This document shows, piece after piece, positions 12,901 to 22,815 of a stretch of DNA of 52,584 bases (positions are counted from its first letter, which is position 1; each line of letters opens with the position of its first letter). The translations under genes were made by a program, and so were the position numbers. The DNA comes from Darksidea phi (Eukaryota > Ascomycota > Dothideomycetes > Pleosporales > Lentitheciaceae), in assembly GCA_030770425.1 (NCBI GenBank), contig JASJFT010000275.1, forward strand, positions 1 through 52,584, given 5' to 3'. Under the pieces are notes generated by a model, which searched no databases, was not told where the DNA came from, and worked only from the letters and a program-made list of their open reading frames with translations.

Positions 12901-13858
12901 AAAGTCTTTTAACGCGAATCTAGACTATTTAACGACGTAGTTACTAGGTTAGAAGTACTATTATTTATAAGTATTAAGAAGTTTCTATATAAGAATAACC
13001 TTAGTTTATAAACTATTAAAGTAGTATATATAAAATAAAGAGAATAATTTAAATACTATCTAGAGTAGACGTCTAGCCTATAGACTAATTAAGTAGTACC
13101 TCTCTTTAAATTAAGTAATATTTAGTCTAACTAGACTAAGAGATTACGCGCTATTCTAAAGATTACTAAAATTACGTAGATAATTTAAGAGTAAGTATCT
13201 CTTAGGTATATAAATATTATTATCTACTAATTTAAGGGTTTTCTCTCTAATACGGCTAGCTACTATATCTAGATAATCCTCTACTATAAGTTTAATAAGG
13301 TATCGACGCTAGTAAAGGGGTTACTATAGAATTTAGTTAAGATAAGAGAAGAATATACTAATTAGATAGAACTAGTACGTATAAAGTAAATATTCTCTAT
13401 TTTTAATATAAAGAATTATACTTAGTTCTATATTAGATATAGTATACCGGCTTATAAGAATAAGATATTAAAAAGAAAGATCCTTTAAGTACTAATATAC
13501 TAGCGAATAATAATAAACTAAGATAGTAGCTAGAATATAGTATAATACCTACTATTCTCGTTAATATATAGTAGAGGTAGAATTTAGTAGATACTAATCT
13601 TACTATATAAAATTACGATATTTAAGAAAGACTACGTAGAGTAGATAATAAGAAAATAAAGATACCTTATCGACCTAGGTATTTAGAAGATAGATAGAGA
13701 AGATAATAAGAACTTAGAGTAATTAATAAAGCTAGAAGACTATATAAAAAGTAAGGAAAAAAGTAGAGATAAAGATTATATTAAAGAAGAATCTATATCT
13801 AATAGATAAATCTACTATTATAGACTTAAATAGAATAGTAAGTTAACTAAGAGACCCC
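9960..13858 (+). pseudogene. Giant unassigned fossil gene A1 (copy 2, longer than copy 1)
   Basis: One + frame stays protein-like from about 9960 to 13858, roughly 1300 codons, with TAA/TAG the only interruptions. It contains an in-frame 23-residue repeat (69-bp units at 10251, 10320 and 10389) with the core RIISLKGLLLSSLLP, followed by an acidic segment. The central part (11280-12440) has varied, well-mixed residues such as LGN, NELALFIS and KLASQSKQKIFTKV, and looks like a folded domain. The end is the charged tail shared with 1-1419. I recognise no catalytic motif. The start is uncertain, since any ATG upstream has decayed; one residual ATG at 10976 is internal and out of context. Confidence 0.45.
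10251..10450 (+). repeat. Tandem array, 69-bp unit (23 codons), about 3 copies
   Basis: Units start at 10251, 10320 and 10389 with TARAATAATATYCYTARAAG. The period is 23 codons and the array lies in the frame of fossil A1, so it reads as a repeated peptide. Its nucleotide core is shared with the arrays at 1420, 4407 and 7585. Confidence 0.8.
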
Positions 13859-14235
13859 TTTAAGATATTATTTTAAAAAGGTTTATAAATATAGCTATAT
13901 AACTATAATCTATAGAGAATAGCTATATAGATCTCTTTAGAATATTATCCCTAAAAGACTTATAAGAAAGACTTTTATAATTATAACCTATACTATAAAT
14001 TTATATAGATATTACTAAAATACTATTTCTAAAAGGTCTATAAAGAAGATATCTATAATTATATCTTATAAAGTATATCTATATAGGTCTCTCTAGGATA
14101 TTATTCCTAAAAGATCTATAAAAAAGAGCTTTATAACCGTATTATATAAAGTATATCTATATAGGCCTCTTTAGAATATTATTCTTAGAAGATCTATAAA
14201 AGAAAGCTTTATAATTATAATCTATATAAGTATAT
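13858..14235 (+). repeat. 78-bp tandem array, copy 2 counterpart
   Basis: Same five-unit organisation as 1420-1795, with the cores changed only by transitions. The equal copy number in both blocks means the array predates the duplication. Confidence 0.85.
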
Positions 14236-14717
14236 CTAGAGATAAATCTAGTTAATTTAAGGTATACTAGTTCTAGTATAGTCTAATCGACTAGTACTAT
14301 ATTAGATACGTAGTAGGGTTTCTAATATTAAGACTTTAGTATATATTTATATAATATACTTTACTTTCCTTCTTTATTTCTATCTTTACCTTTACTTATA
14401 CCTCCTTACTATTAGTATTAATTCTAAACTACTAATTATATTACTAATTACGTAAGACTAGTTTATCTATTTACTATCTCTAAAATAAAACTCTTTTCTC
14501 TACTACTATAACTTTTCTCTTCTACTCTACTTTTAATCTAACTAAGCGCTTTACCTATTCTTACCCTAGTAGCTATTTTATATCTAGTCTAGTTTAGTAG
14601 CTTTTAAAATAAATTATATATAGCTATTAAGATAGATAATATACTAGATCTTTATCTATAAATATCTTTAAGGTATATTCTTTACTAAAATATATCTAAA
14701 AGATAATAGAAGAATAA

Positions 14718-15766
14718 TTAATATATTATAGATCCTATTTATAGAAATAAATAGTAAAATAAATAAAAGAGATTAGTCTATTAGCTACGTAGAAGTAGTT
14801 TAGATAATATCTCTAAAAGGTCTATATACTAATAGTTTTATAGCTAATAAGTCTTACTAGAAAGTAAATATTACTATCTTAGCTTCTTTTATTAGAATAA
14901 TCTATCTTAACTATAAAGAATTTAGAAATAATATTTATAAATACTTTATCTTTATATATATTAATAGTTCTAAAAATTCCTATTCTTAAACTAAACTCTT
15001 CGACTATAGGGGATTTAGGAATAATATCTATAAATATTCTATCTTCCCCTATTACTAATCTAAACGTAGAGAAGATTTACGATATAATAAAAAGTAATTC
15101 TAAGAAAAAGAGTAATAGTAATAATTTAGTAATCCTTAAGAGTTCCGTCTATATAAGTAGTAATAAAGATAATAATATAGCTCCTATTCTTTATAAGAAG
15201 AATAGCTCTCTTATAAAAATTATAAGCTATTATTATATAAACGTAGATATTCTTATATAACTCTTTTAACTCTTAATATTAGAGATAGACTACCTTCTTC
15301 TTATAAATTCTAATATTACGACTATAGCGGAATAGTATAAGAAAATAGTCTTAGGACCTATAAAGATAATAATAGAATCTAGTAAGAATAAGCTATAAGA
15401 TTAGCTAGCCGACTAGTATATAAAGTATCTTATAAAGTATAAAAAAGCTAAATTAATAACCTACTCTAATCTATTATAAGAGGATATAGAGATCTAGAAT
15501 ATTAAGGATTATATTCTTTATTATATATACTAGTATACTATTAAGCTAGAATATAAAAACGTCTTTAAAGATAAGAGAGTTCGAGTTACCTAATATAATA
15601 TATTTATTTAGAGGTATCTATTTCTTAAATATTAAGAAGTACTAGATACTAATAATTAGAAGAAGAGCTAGGCCGAATTATATATATAAAAGACTAGTCG
15701 AGTTATTAAGTACTATACTAAGAAGAAAAAGTAGAAAGTATAAATCTAAAATATAACGTATAATAA
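14718..15766 (+). pseudogene. 5' part of fossil gene A2 (copy 2), broken by the gypsy insertion
   Basis: Counterpart of 2280-3328. The reading frame is cut at the GAATA target by the 7-kb chromovirus and resumes at 22816. As in copy 1, no family is recognised. The insertion is downstream of the basic-region start, so the gene was interrupted roughly a quarter of the way through. Confidence 0.4.
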
Positions 15767-15771
15767 GAATA
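15767..15771. repeat. Left target-site duplication GAATA
   Basis: GAATA immediately precedes the LTR at 15772 and is repeated at 22811-22815. The empty site in block A copy 1 has one copy. Confidence 0.92.
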
Positions 15772-16223
15772 TATTAAATAGAGTTCGAGTCTAATAGGTT
15801 ATTTAATCTTATTTAGGGTTTATACTTAAGATAGAAACGAAGGAGTTAGAATAAGTAAATAATAGTTTAATTATATTAATAGGTAGGAATTAATCTAGAT
15901 TTAGAATTAACTATAAGAGAAAAGACTATCTAGGAGATTCGTAGTTATTATATATTAATTTAGTTTTCTTAGATCTATAGGCTCTATAGCTCTATCCTCT
16001 AGTAGATCTACTAATCTATAGATTTATAAATCTATAGAATCTATATTTACTAAGAATTATAGATCTATAGATCTATTATATAACTTCTTAATAGAGCCGT
16101 CTATACTAATTATTATTTATATTATAGTTATAATCGTTATATTCTATATTAGAGCTAGTAATAGGTTTAATCTTAGATAGCTCTTCTTACTACTATTCTA
16201 TAGTATATATTTAGTTTATAATA
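15772..16223 (-). repeat. Gypsy 3' LTR (left on the + strand)
   Basis: 452 bp, aligned without gaps to 22359-22810. Differences are transitions, many as CG/TA pairs. Boundaries are fixed by the GAATA duplication on the left and the polypurine tract on the right. Confidence 0.95.
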
Positions 16224-16240
16224 CTATCTCCCCTCTTTAA
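16224..16240 (-). other. Polypurine tract of the chromovirus
   Basis: Read on the - strand the bases next to the 3' LTR are AAAGAGGGGAGATAG, a purine run in exactly the position where plus-strand DNA synthesis is primed in LTR retrotransposons. It also confirms the - orientation. Confidence 0.8.
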
Positions 16241-16479
16241 ATCTTCGACTTAGAGATTATTCTAGATTTAGTATTCGGCTATATTAATATTAGCTTAGAA
16301 TCTTTCTAAGTTATATTCTTCTTCCTCTATAGTTTCTTATAAAACTAAAGAACGTCTTATACTTACTAATTATATTAGTTATAATAGTTCTAAAATATTT
16401 TCTTATCCTTAGTATAGTAGACTAGGGGTACCCTACGTTATCTCTTCTAATAAAAGTAAATACTATAAGACTTATATTT

Positions 16480-17015
16480 ACGTAAACGTATAAAATTCTT
16501 ATTATTTCTCTAGGATTTCTATAGCTAAGTATCTATTTTCTACTATAATCTATATATATAGACTTATATATATTAGAACGATTTATTAACTATTTATAAG
16601 AGAAACTTTAAGCTTAGTTATAAGTAACTAAGAAGTATTATAAAAAACTACTTCGTCGTATAGCTAAGTTTAGTTAAGAGTTATCTAATATATAGGTAAA
16701 GATTTAATATTTAAAGAAATAGAAAGAGTTTCTTAATAAGAAGATAACTAGATAGTCTTATACCCTTAAGGCTAAGCTTAATATTAAGGAGACGGAGCTC
16801 CGGTAGCTAGAGTAGTAGGAGGATCTAGAAACCTCTTTAACTACTCTAAACGTTACTTATAATATTATAGATAATATTACTCTTTCTAGTCTATTAAATA
16901 CCTCGTACTATATTATAGATAATACTAGTCTTCTTAACTTACTATAAGGTAAATTTATCTTATCTCTAGGTTTCCTTTAGAATTACGGTTTTAGTACTCC
17001 GTAAGCTTCTTAGAA
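16480..17015 (+). pseudogene. Antisense coiled-coil fossil ORF inside the chromovirus
   Basis: Lies between the chromodomain and the polypurine tract, on the strand opposite to gag-pol. The + frame is rich in Lys, Glu, Leu and Gln with heptad-like spacing around 16640-16850 (KKYYKKLLRRIAKF, KLNIKETELRQLEQQED), consistent with a coiled coil. It is followed by a Thr/Asn/Ser-rich tail. Stops are TAA/TAG only. The - strand over the same bases shows no comparable composition. Extra ORFs downstream of integrase, including antisense ones, are known in some LTR retrotransposons. It could instead be captured host sequence. Confidence 0.4.
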
Positions 17016-20000
17016 TAATTAAGATTATCTTTAGGTTCCTAGGTTCGTTTTTATAGATTTTCTTTTCTATCTATCCCTTATTATTTAATTAGATAATAGT
17101 TCTTTCTATTTCTAATATTATTATCTAGAATCTCTTCTACTTTCTATTCTTCGTCGTTTTCTCTATATATATCTACTTTATATACTACTAGTTTAATATC
17201 CTATAGTACCTTTTCTAATAAGCTAATATAGAACGTAGAATAGATTTTTATTTATAGGGGTAGTCTTAGTCGATAGTTTATAAGTAAGACTTATTTTTCG
17301 ATTTTATAAGGACTAATCTTAGTATAGTCTAGTTTACTATTAGGTTACTTACTTTTAATATTTTTTCGTAGTAACTATACCTTTTCTCTCTCTTTAAAAG
17401 CGGGTACTTTCTTTCGCTTCTTATTATAGTACTTATTTATTCTATTTTAAAGGAATTCTACGTCTTTCTTAAGCTATTAGTATATTTATAGAATAATTTT
17501 TATTATTTCTTCTCTATTCTAGCTATAAGACTAAAGTTATCTAGGTTCTTTATATATTTCTAGTTCGATTCTATAGTTTATAAAGAAGGGTATTATCTTT
17601 ATTATACTATATTACGAACTATTATATATAAATTATACTATAGATAAAAGTATAATCTAATTATTCTAATAATAATTTAGATAATATCTAAGGTATTACT
17701 CTACTATTTAGTTTATTTATTTGGTTAGTCCGTCTATCTACGGATAATAGATAGTTAATATACTATATTTTATTTCTAGTTTAGTTATAAGGGTCTACTA
17801 AAACTTTACTATAAATTTAACGTCTCTATCTAAGATAATCTTATCTAATATTCTATACTTACTAAATATATATCTTAGTAGGGTATAGATAAGTTATTCT
17901 ATAGTATTTTCTTTATCCGTATATAGAATAAAGTAAGCGTATTTTATAAACTTATCTACTACTACTAGTATAGTATTATAGAATATTCCTATTATTAGTT
18001 TCTTAGAATATAGTAATTACGTAATAAAGTTTATAGTTATAACCTTCTATAATTCTTCTATATTCTCTATTAGTTATAGTATTCTATAGGATATATATCT
18101 AGCGTACTTATTATAGTAATAATCTATATATTCTAAAAGTACTTAGATAACTAGTTATCTTATATATAGGAAATAATACGTCCTTATTAGTTATTTAAGA
18201 ATTTTTTCTACTCCTTAGTATCTATATACTAGTACTTCGTAGTATTATCTAATAAATTCTTTTCGTATTACCTTAGGTATATAGGCTTTTTAGAATATAT
18301 AAATAATTCTATTTTTCTCTTAAATTACTCCTTAAATCTTATTTTATTTATCTATTACTTTCGTAGTAGCTATATAGATCTATTAGGTCTATTTATTTCC
18401 TTCTAATTCGAGTATTATCTCTTATATTTCTACTAACTTTAGATAGTTATAAGTAATTATTCCGTCTAGTTATAGCTTAAGGATTACTATACTAGACTTT
18501 TCTATTTCTTAGTAGTTAGGTCTCCTACTAAGCGTATTTACTTATTTATTTTCTAATTCTTTAGTATATACGATCTTAATATTATACGTTATAAGGGTTT
18601 ATACCTATTATATTTATCTTCTAATTAAAGATTTATTTATTAAGAATTCTATTAGATTCTTATAATCTATATAGATCGTAATAGAGTATTTAGATTCCTA
18701 TAGATTAGATCTCTATTTCTTTAGTACTTTAATAATTACTAGTAACTCTTTATTATAAATATTATAGTTAAGTTTAGCTAGTAATATCTTCTATAAGAAG
18801 TAGTATACTAGTTTAAGATTATTTTTATTATCTTTTTATAGTAGTACTACTCCTATTATATAGTCTAATATATCTATCTTAATAATTAAAGGTTCTTTAG
18901 AATTATATATCTTAATTATAGGTTCTTTAGTAAACTATTCTTTAATCTTCTTAAAAGCTTATTAGTACTCTTTCTTTTATTTAAAGGGTTAATCTTTTCT
19001 TATAAGTTATATAAGTAGTACTATTATTATACTTTATTATAGTATTAACTTTTAATAGAAGTTATAGAATCCTAGAAACGATTATAACTCCTTAAGATTC
19101 TTAGACGTAGACTATTCTTTAACTTTCTTAATCCGTTATAAGTCTACTTTAATTTCTCCTAGTCTAATAATAAATCCTAGAAACTCTATTTCTTATATAT
19201 AGAATTCGTATTTTTATAGATAAAGATATAGTTATACTTTCTTAAGCGTCTATAGAACCTTCTTTATATATTCTTTATATTCTTTTTCTATTTCGGAATA
19301 GATTAGGATATTATCGAGGTATACTATTATAAACTAATCAAGATAGTTTTATAAAATATTATTAATCTATTCCTAGAATATTATAGGTATATTAGTAAGT
19401 CTAAAGGGTATTACTTAGTACTTATATAATCCTTTCTTAGTTCTAAAGACTATTTTCTATTCTTCGTCTTTCTTAATTTTAATCTAGTAATATATATTTC
19501 GAATATCTAGTCGTATAAATTATTTAGCTTTTCTTAGTTAGTCTTATATTTCTAATATTAGAGGTAGAGGGTACTAGTTCTTAATCGTAATATTATTAAG
19601 CGTTTGGTAATCGATATATAATTATAGTTCTATAGTACCTTTCTTAGATATAAAGAGAACTAGGTATCCTATAAATAAATTTAAATATCGAATATATCTC
19701 TTTATAAGATTATCTTTAAGGTATTTTACTATAATACCCTCTTCTTTCTTAGTTAACTTATAGATTGGTTCGAATTCTAGAGTTTTCCCTTCCTATAATA
19801 GGATTATATAGTCCTATAGTTAGTACTAAAATAGACTTTTCTTAAGTTTTTTAAATAATTCTTTTTATTCTCTATAATATTCTAGGATATTATAATCTTC
19901 TTAGATCGCGTTAGCTCTTTTTTATAGAAATATTACTTATCGATTTAACTATTAGATATATAGATTAGCTTCTTATAGTTATAGTATTCCTAAGATTATA

Positions 20001-20900
20001 TCTTAGTCTTCTAATATCTTAATAATATTAAGTATCTCGTTTTCCTTTTTCTAGTTATATAGGCTAAGCTTACCTCTAGTTTCGTATATTATAGGTTTAT
20101 TAAAAGATTTTCCTTTAATAGTATATATAATACTAGGGTATTATTTCTTTTATTAAGAAATCTTCCTTTATTAGATAAAGTCCTTACTAATAAAGTTTTA
20201 TATAGCTCTATTATTAATTAGAGTAGTAATTATTTTTCCTTAGTAGGTTCCTTAAAGATAGATATAGTCCTATCCTCTAATTTCTTAAATTCTTATTTTC
20301 TTTAACTAATATTTTATATTAATTTTAATTTAGACGTACTTTAGATACTTATTCTCTAGATATTTATATTATAGTCTTCCTAAGATATAATTTAATAGTA
20401 GAAGTAGTTCTAGTATAATTTATATATATCTCTTTCGTTACTAATTCTTAAATTATTACTATCTATAGATATCTCCTAGTACTACTACTTAGATAATCCT
20501 TTCGTCGTAATCCTTTACTAGGTAGTAGTTATTTTTTCGTTTTACTCTCTTATAGAGTCGATATTCTTTTTATATATATAAGATCTATATAATCTTAAAG
20601 TATACTAGATATCTTATTTTATATCGTAGATTATCCTCTAGGTTAATCTTATATCTTTAATTATTATATTTTATAGAGATTATTTATATAGGAATCTATT
20701 ATTCGATTACTATATATTATAGTTATTCTTTATTAACTATTTTCGTAATATATTATATCTCTTTCTAGGTTTCTTAATTAAGTATAAGATCTATAACGAT
20801 AAAGTTCTATTTAACCTATTATTTAAAATCTTTAAAGGATTAATATATTAGATAAGATCTAGACTACTCTTTATAGATCTTCTATATTATTATAGATATT
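17016..20900 (-). pseudogene. pol: Gypsy pol fossil: protease, RT, RNase H, integrase, chromodomain
   Basis: Protease: T-L-I-N-N-R-A-I near 20195-20230, where L-I-D-x-G-A-T is expected, so the catalytic Asp is lost. RT: 19290-19820, with KGT..L..YIDY.TLN, a PF.LTN.P..FQ box, and YLDN at 19310-19321 in place of YLDD. RNase H: PLIIKIDILDYIIGVVL near 18870-18920, from the TDASDYAIGAVL class. Integrase: a zinc-like region, TINFIT at about 18030 where the first catalytic Asp is now Asn, a retained LDRD, and YYP-IDGLTK at 17720-17749 from YHPQTDGQTE. The C-terminal GDKV-like and YRLRLP boxes follow. A chromodomain (EEILDNNIRNRKNYYLIK) lies at about 17030-17150. Gag and pol may once have been one frame or joined by frameshift; this cannot be told now. 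Confidence 0.95.
17025..17155 (-). other. Chromodomain relic at the integrase C-terminus
   Basis: The - strand reads V-E-E-I-L-D then an R-N-R-K-N-Y-Y-L-I-K core, then the remains of W-x-G and E-N-x-W-E-P (the Trp codons are now TAA/TAG). This matches the chromodomain pattern EVEKILDxRxxxxxxYLVKWxGYxxxENTWEP. Such domains bind heterochromatin marks such as methylated H3K9 and direct insertion there. Confidence 0.85.
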
Positions 20901-21329
20901 ATAGTTTTTTCTATAAACTATAAGGCTTAAGCGTAAGTTATATTAAGTTCTAGTACTAGTTCTATTTCTTCTTTAGATAGTTAAATTATTTATAGGTATC
21001 TAGCGTTCTTATATATTATAACTAGATTTTTATCTTCTAATTCTAAGAACTTATTACTATTATCGATTATTTATAATAATATATCTAAGGTATTATTAAA
21101 ATCTTCTTATTCTATAAATAAGTCTTTCTCGGGTACTTCTTCTTATACTTTTAGCGAGAACGAAACTCTTTTCTAAGACTCTTAAGTTATAGCTATCTAC
21201 TATTTCTATAGCTAATAGCTAATATTTAACTTAGCTTTATAATACGTCTTATACTAGTTATATATATAAGTCGTCTAATATATAGTATTATATTCTTATA
21301 TTATAGCTACTCTATCCCTCTTACCCTAC

Positions 21330-22335
21330 TAAGTATATTAGGATTTTTTTTTCCTTTAGACCTAACCTATAATTCTTTACTAGATATTCTTACTTCTTAT
21401 ATTTAAAGTATACTCGTTTTTTATAGAGCTCTTATTTTTTAAAGTTCTATCTTTCTTTCTTAGACTCTAAACTAGCCTCTAGGACTATTACCTCTAGTCT
21501 ATAGTATTTTTCTTCCTTTTTCTTTTTATAGAATCCGACCTTTTCTTTCCTTTCTAAGTTTTAAAGATAGAGGTTATTATCGATTTTAATAACTTATTTA
21601 ATTAGTCCTCTTATAGTCTAGAATCGTTCTATTCGAATTATTTCGTAGTAGATATAGTCTTTTAGTCCTTCGTAGTATTATAATATAAAGGCTACCTCTC
21701 CCTATTAGATCTTTATAGTAAGTTATTTAAACTTAGATATATAAGTTATAATAGATTTCGTCTATCTAAAGTATATAATCTTTTATTCTACTAATCTTTC
21801 TAAATTAATATCTTTAAAGGTAATATATAACTTATTCTTAAAGTACTTATAACTCGAGAAGATAGTCTTTATTTCATTACTTCGCTAAGCTTTAGATAGT
21901 TATAGTTATTCGTTTAAATACGTCTTAAACTAAGTAATAACCTTCCCTATAAACTAAGCTACTATAAATAATACTTTATTACTTTTAGTAAGTAGTTTTA
22001 TTCGATTAAGATTAAGGTAAATTACTATATTAGCTAAAAATCCCCTAAGCTTCGACCTAGTTTTATTAAACTTTTCTAGTTCTCTAAGCTTTAATAGTTT
22101 ACTTATATATTTCTAAAGTTAAGTAGTTAACTTTATAAGTTAGACTTCTAATATATCTTCTCTCTTCTTAAATATATATTAATTCTTAATAACTCTTTTA
22201 AAGTTTTTTATAGTTATACTTCCTTCTAAGGAACTAAATTCTTAATAGCTTTCTACCTCTAAGGGTTCTCCTTAAGTTAGTAGCTACGCCGCTCTACTTT
22301 ATTAGATTTCTTCTCCTACTATTATAGTTAGCTAT
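21330..22335 (-). pseudogene. gag: Gypsy gag fossil with ruined CCHC zinc knuckle
   Basis: Nucleocapsid/capsid protein of the chromovirus. A capsid-like region (FLANIVIYLNLNRIKLL, FKTYLNE and Q-rich parts) is followed by a basic segment. A knuckle at 21369-21410 reads Y-F-K-Y-K-K-stop-E-Y-L-V-K-N-Y. Its spacing fits C-x2-C-x4-H-x4-C exactly, with all three Cys and the His changed to Tyr by G-to-A or C-to-T change and one Gln to a stop. The frame begins close to the 5' LTR. Confidence 0.9.
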
Positions 22336-22358
22336 TCCTATCTATTAGATAGTTAAGG

Positions 22359-22810
22359 TATTAAATAGGGTTCGAGCCTAATAGATTATTTAGCCTCGTT
22401 TAGAGTTTATACTTAAGATAGGAATAGAGAAGTTAAAATAAGTAGATAATAGTTTAATTACGTTAATAGGTAGGGATTAATCTAGATTTGGAATTAACTA
22501 TAAGAGAAAAGACTATCTAGAAGATTTATAGTTATTATATATTAATTTAGTTTCCTTAGATCTATAGGCTTTATAGCTCTATTCTCTAGTAAATCTACTA
22601 ATTTATAGATCTATAGATCTATAGAATCTATATTTACTAAGAACTATAGATCTATAGATCTATTACGTAACTTCTTAATAGAGCTATCTATACTAATTAT
22701 CGTTTATATTATAGTTATAATTATTATATTCTATATTAGAGCTAATAATAGATTTAATCTTAGATAGCTCTTCTTACTACTATTCTATAGTATATATTTG
22801 GTTTATAATA
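22359..22810 (-). repeat. Gypsy 5' LTR (right on the + strand)
   Basis: 452 bp, same length as the other LTR. It keeps TG at 22489-22490 and 22799-22800 where the other LTR has TA, so it is the slightly less mutated copy. The bases just inside it should hold the primer binding site, but after mutation no tRNA match can be recognised. Confidence 0.95.
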
Positions 22811-22815
22811 GAATA
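22811..22815. repeat. Right target-site duplication GAATA
   Basis: Pairs with 15767-15771. Block A sequence resumes at 22816. Confidence 0.92.

Larger units (their letters stand above)
12439..15771 (+). repeat. Duplicated block A, copy 2, left segment
   Basis: Matches 1-3333 at a constant offset of 12438. The end is defined by the GAATA target duplication at 15767-15771, after which the gypsy LTR starts. Transitions dominate the differences, for example CGTCGTTAGA in copy 1 against TATTATTAAA here. Confidence 0.92.
15772..22810 (-). mobile_element. Complete Ty3/gypsy chromovirus, RIP-inactivated
   Basis: A 7039-bp element with two 452-bp LTRs and a 5-bp target duplication. On the - strand the order is LTR, gag with zinc knuckle, protease, reverse transcriptase, RNase H, integrase, chromodomain, polypurine tract, LTR, which is the order of fungal chromoviruses. 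The LTRs have TA ends where a TG...CA pair would be expected, as RIP would produce. Catalytic and metal-binding residues are mostly mutated, so it cannot move. It disrupts fossil A2. It retains more CA/TG dinucleotides than the surrounding block A (17722, 19339, 19605, 19766, 21875, 22489, 22799), in line with later arrival. Confidence 0.96.

Noticed and set aside
22336..22358. tRNA primer binding site next to the gypsy 5' LTR
   Set aside because: The expected position has no recognisable match to a tRNA 3' end after mutation, so it is not annotated.
15772..22810. Gypsy element read on the + strand
   Set aside because: The RT, integrase, gag knuckle and polypurine tract all read correctly only on the - strand.
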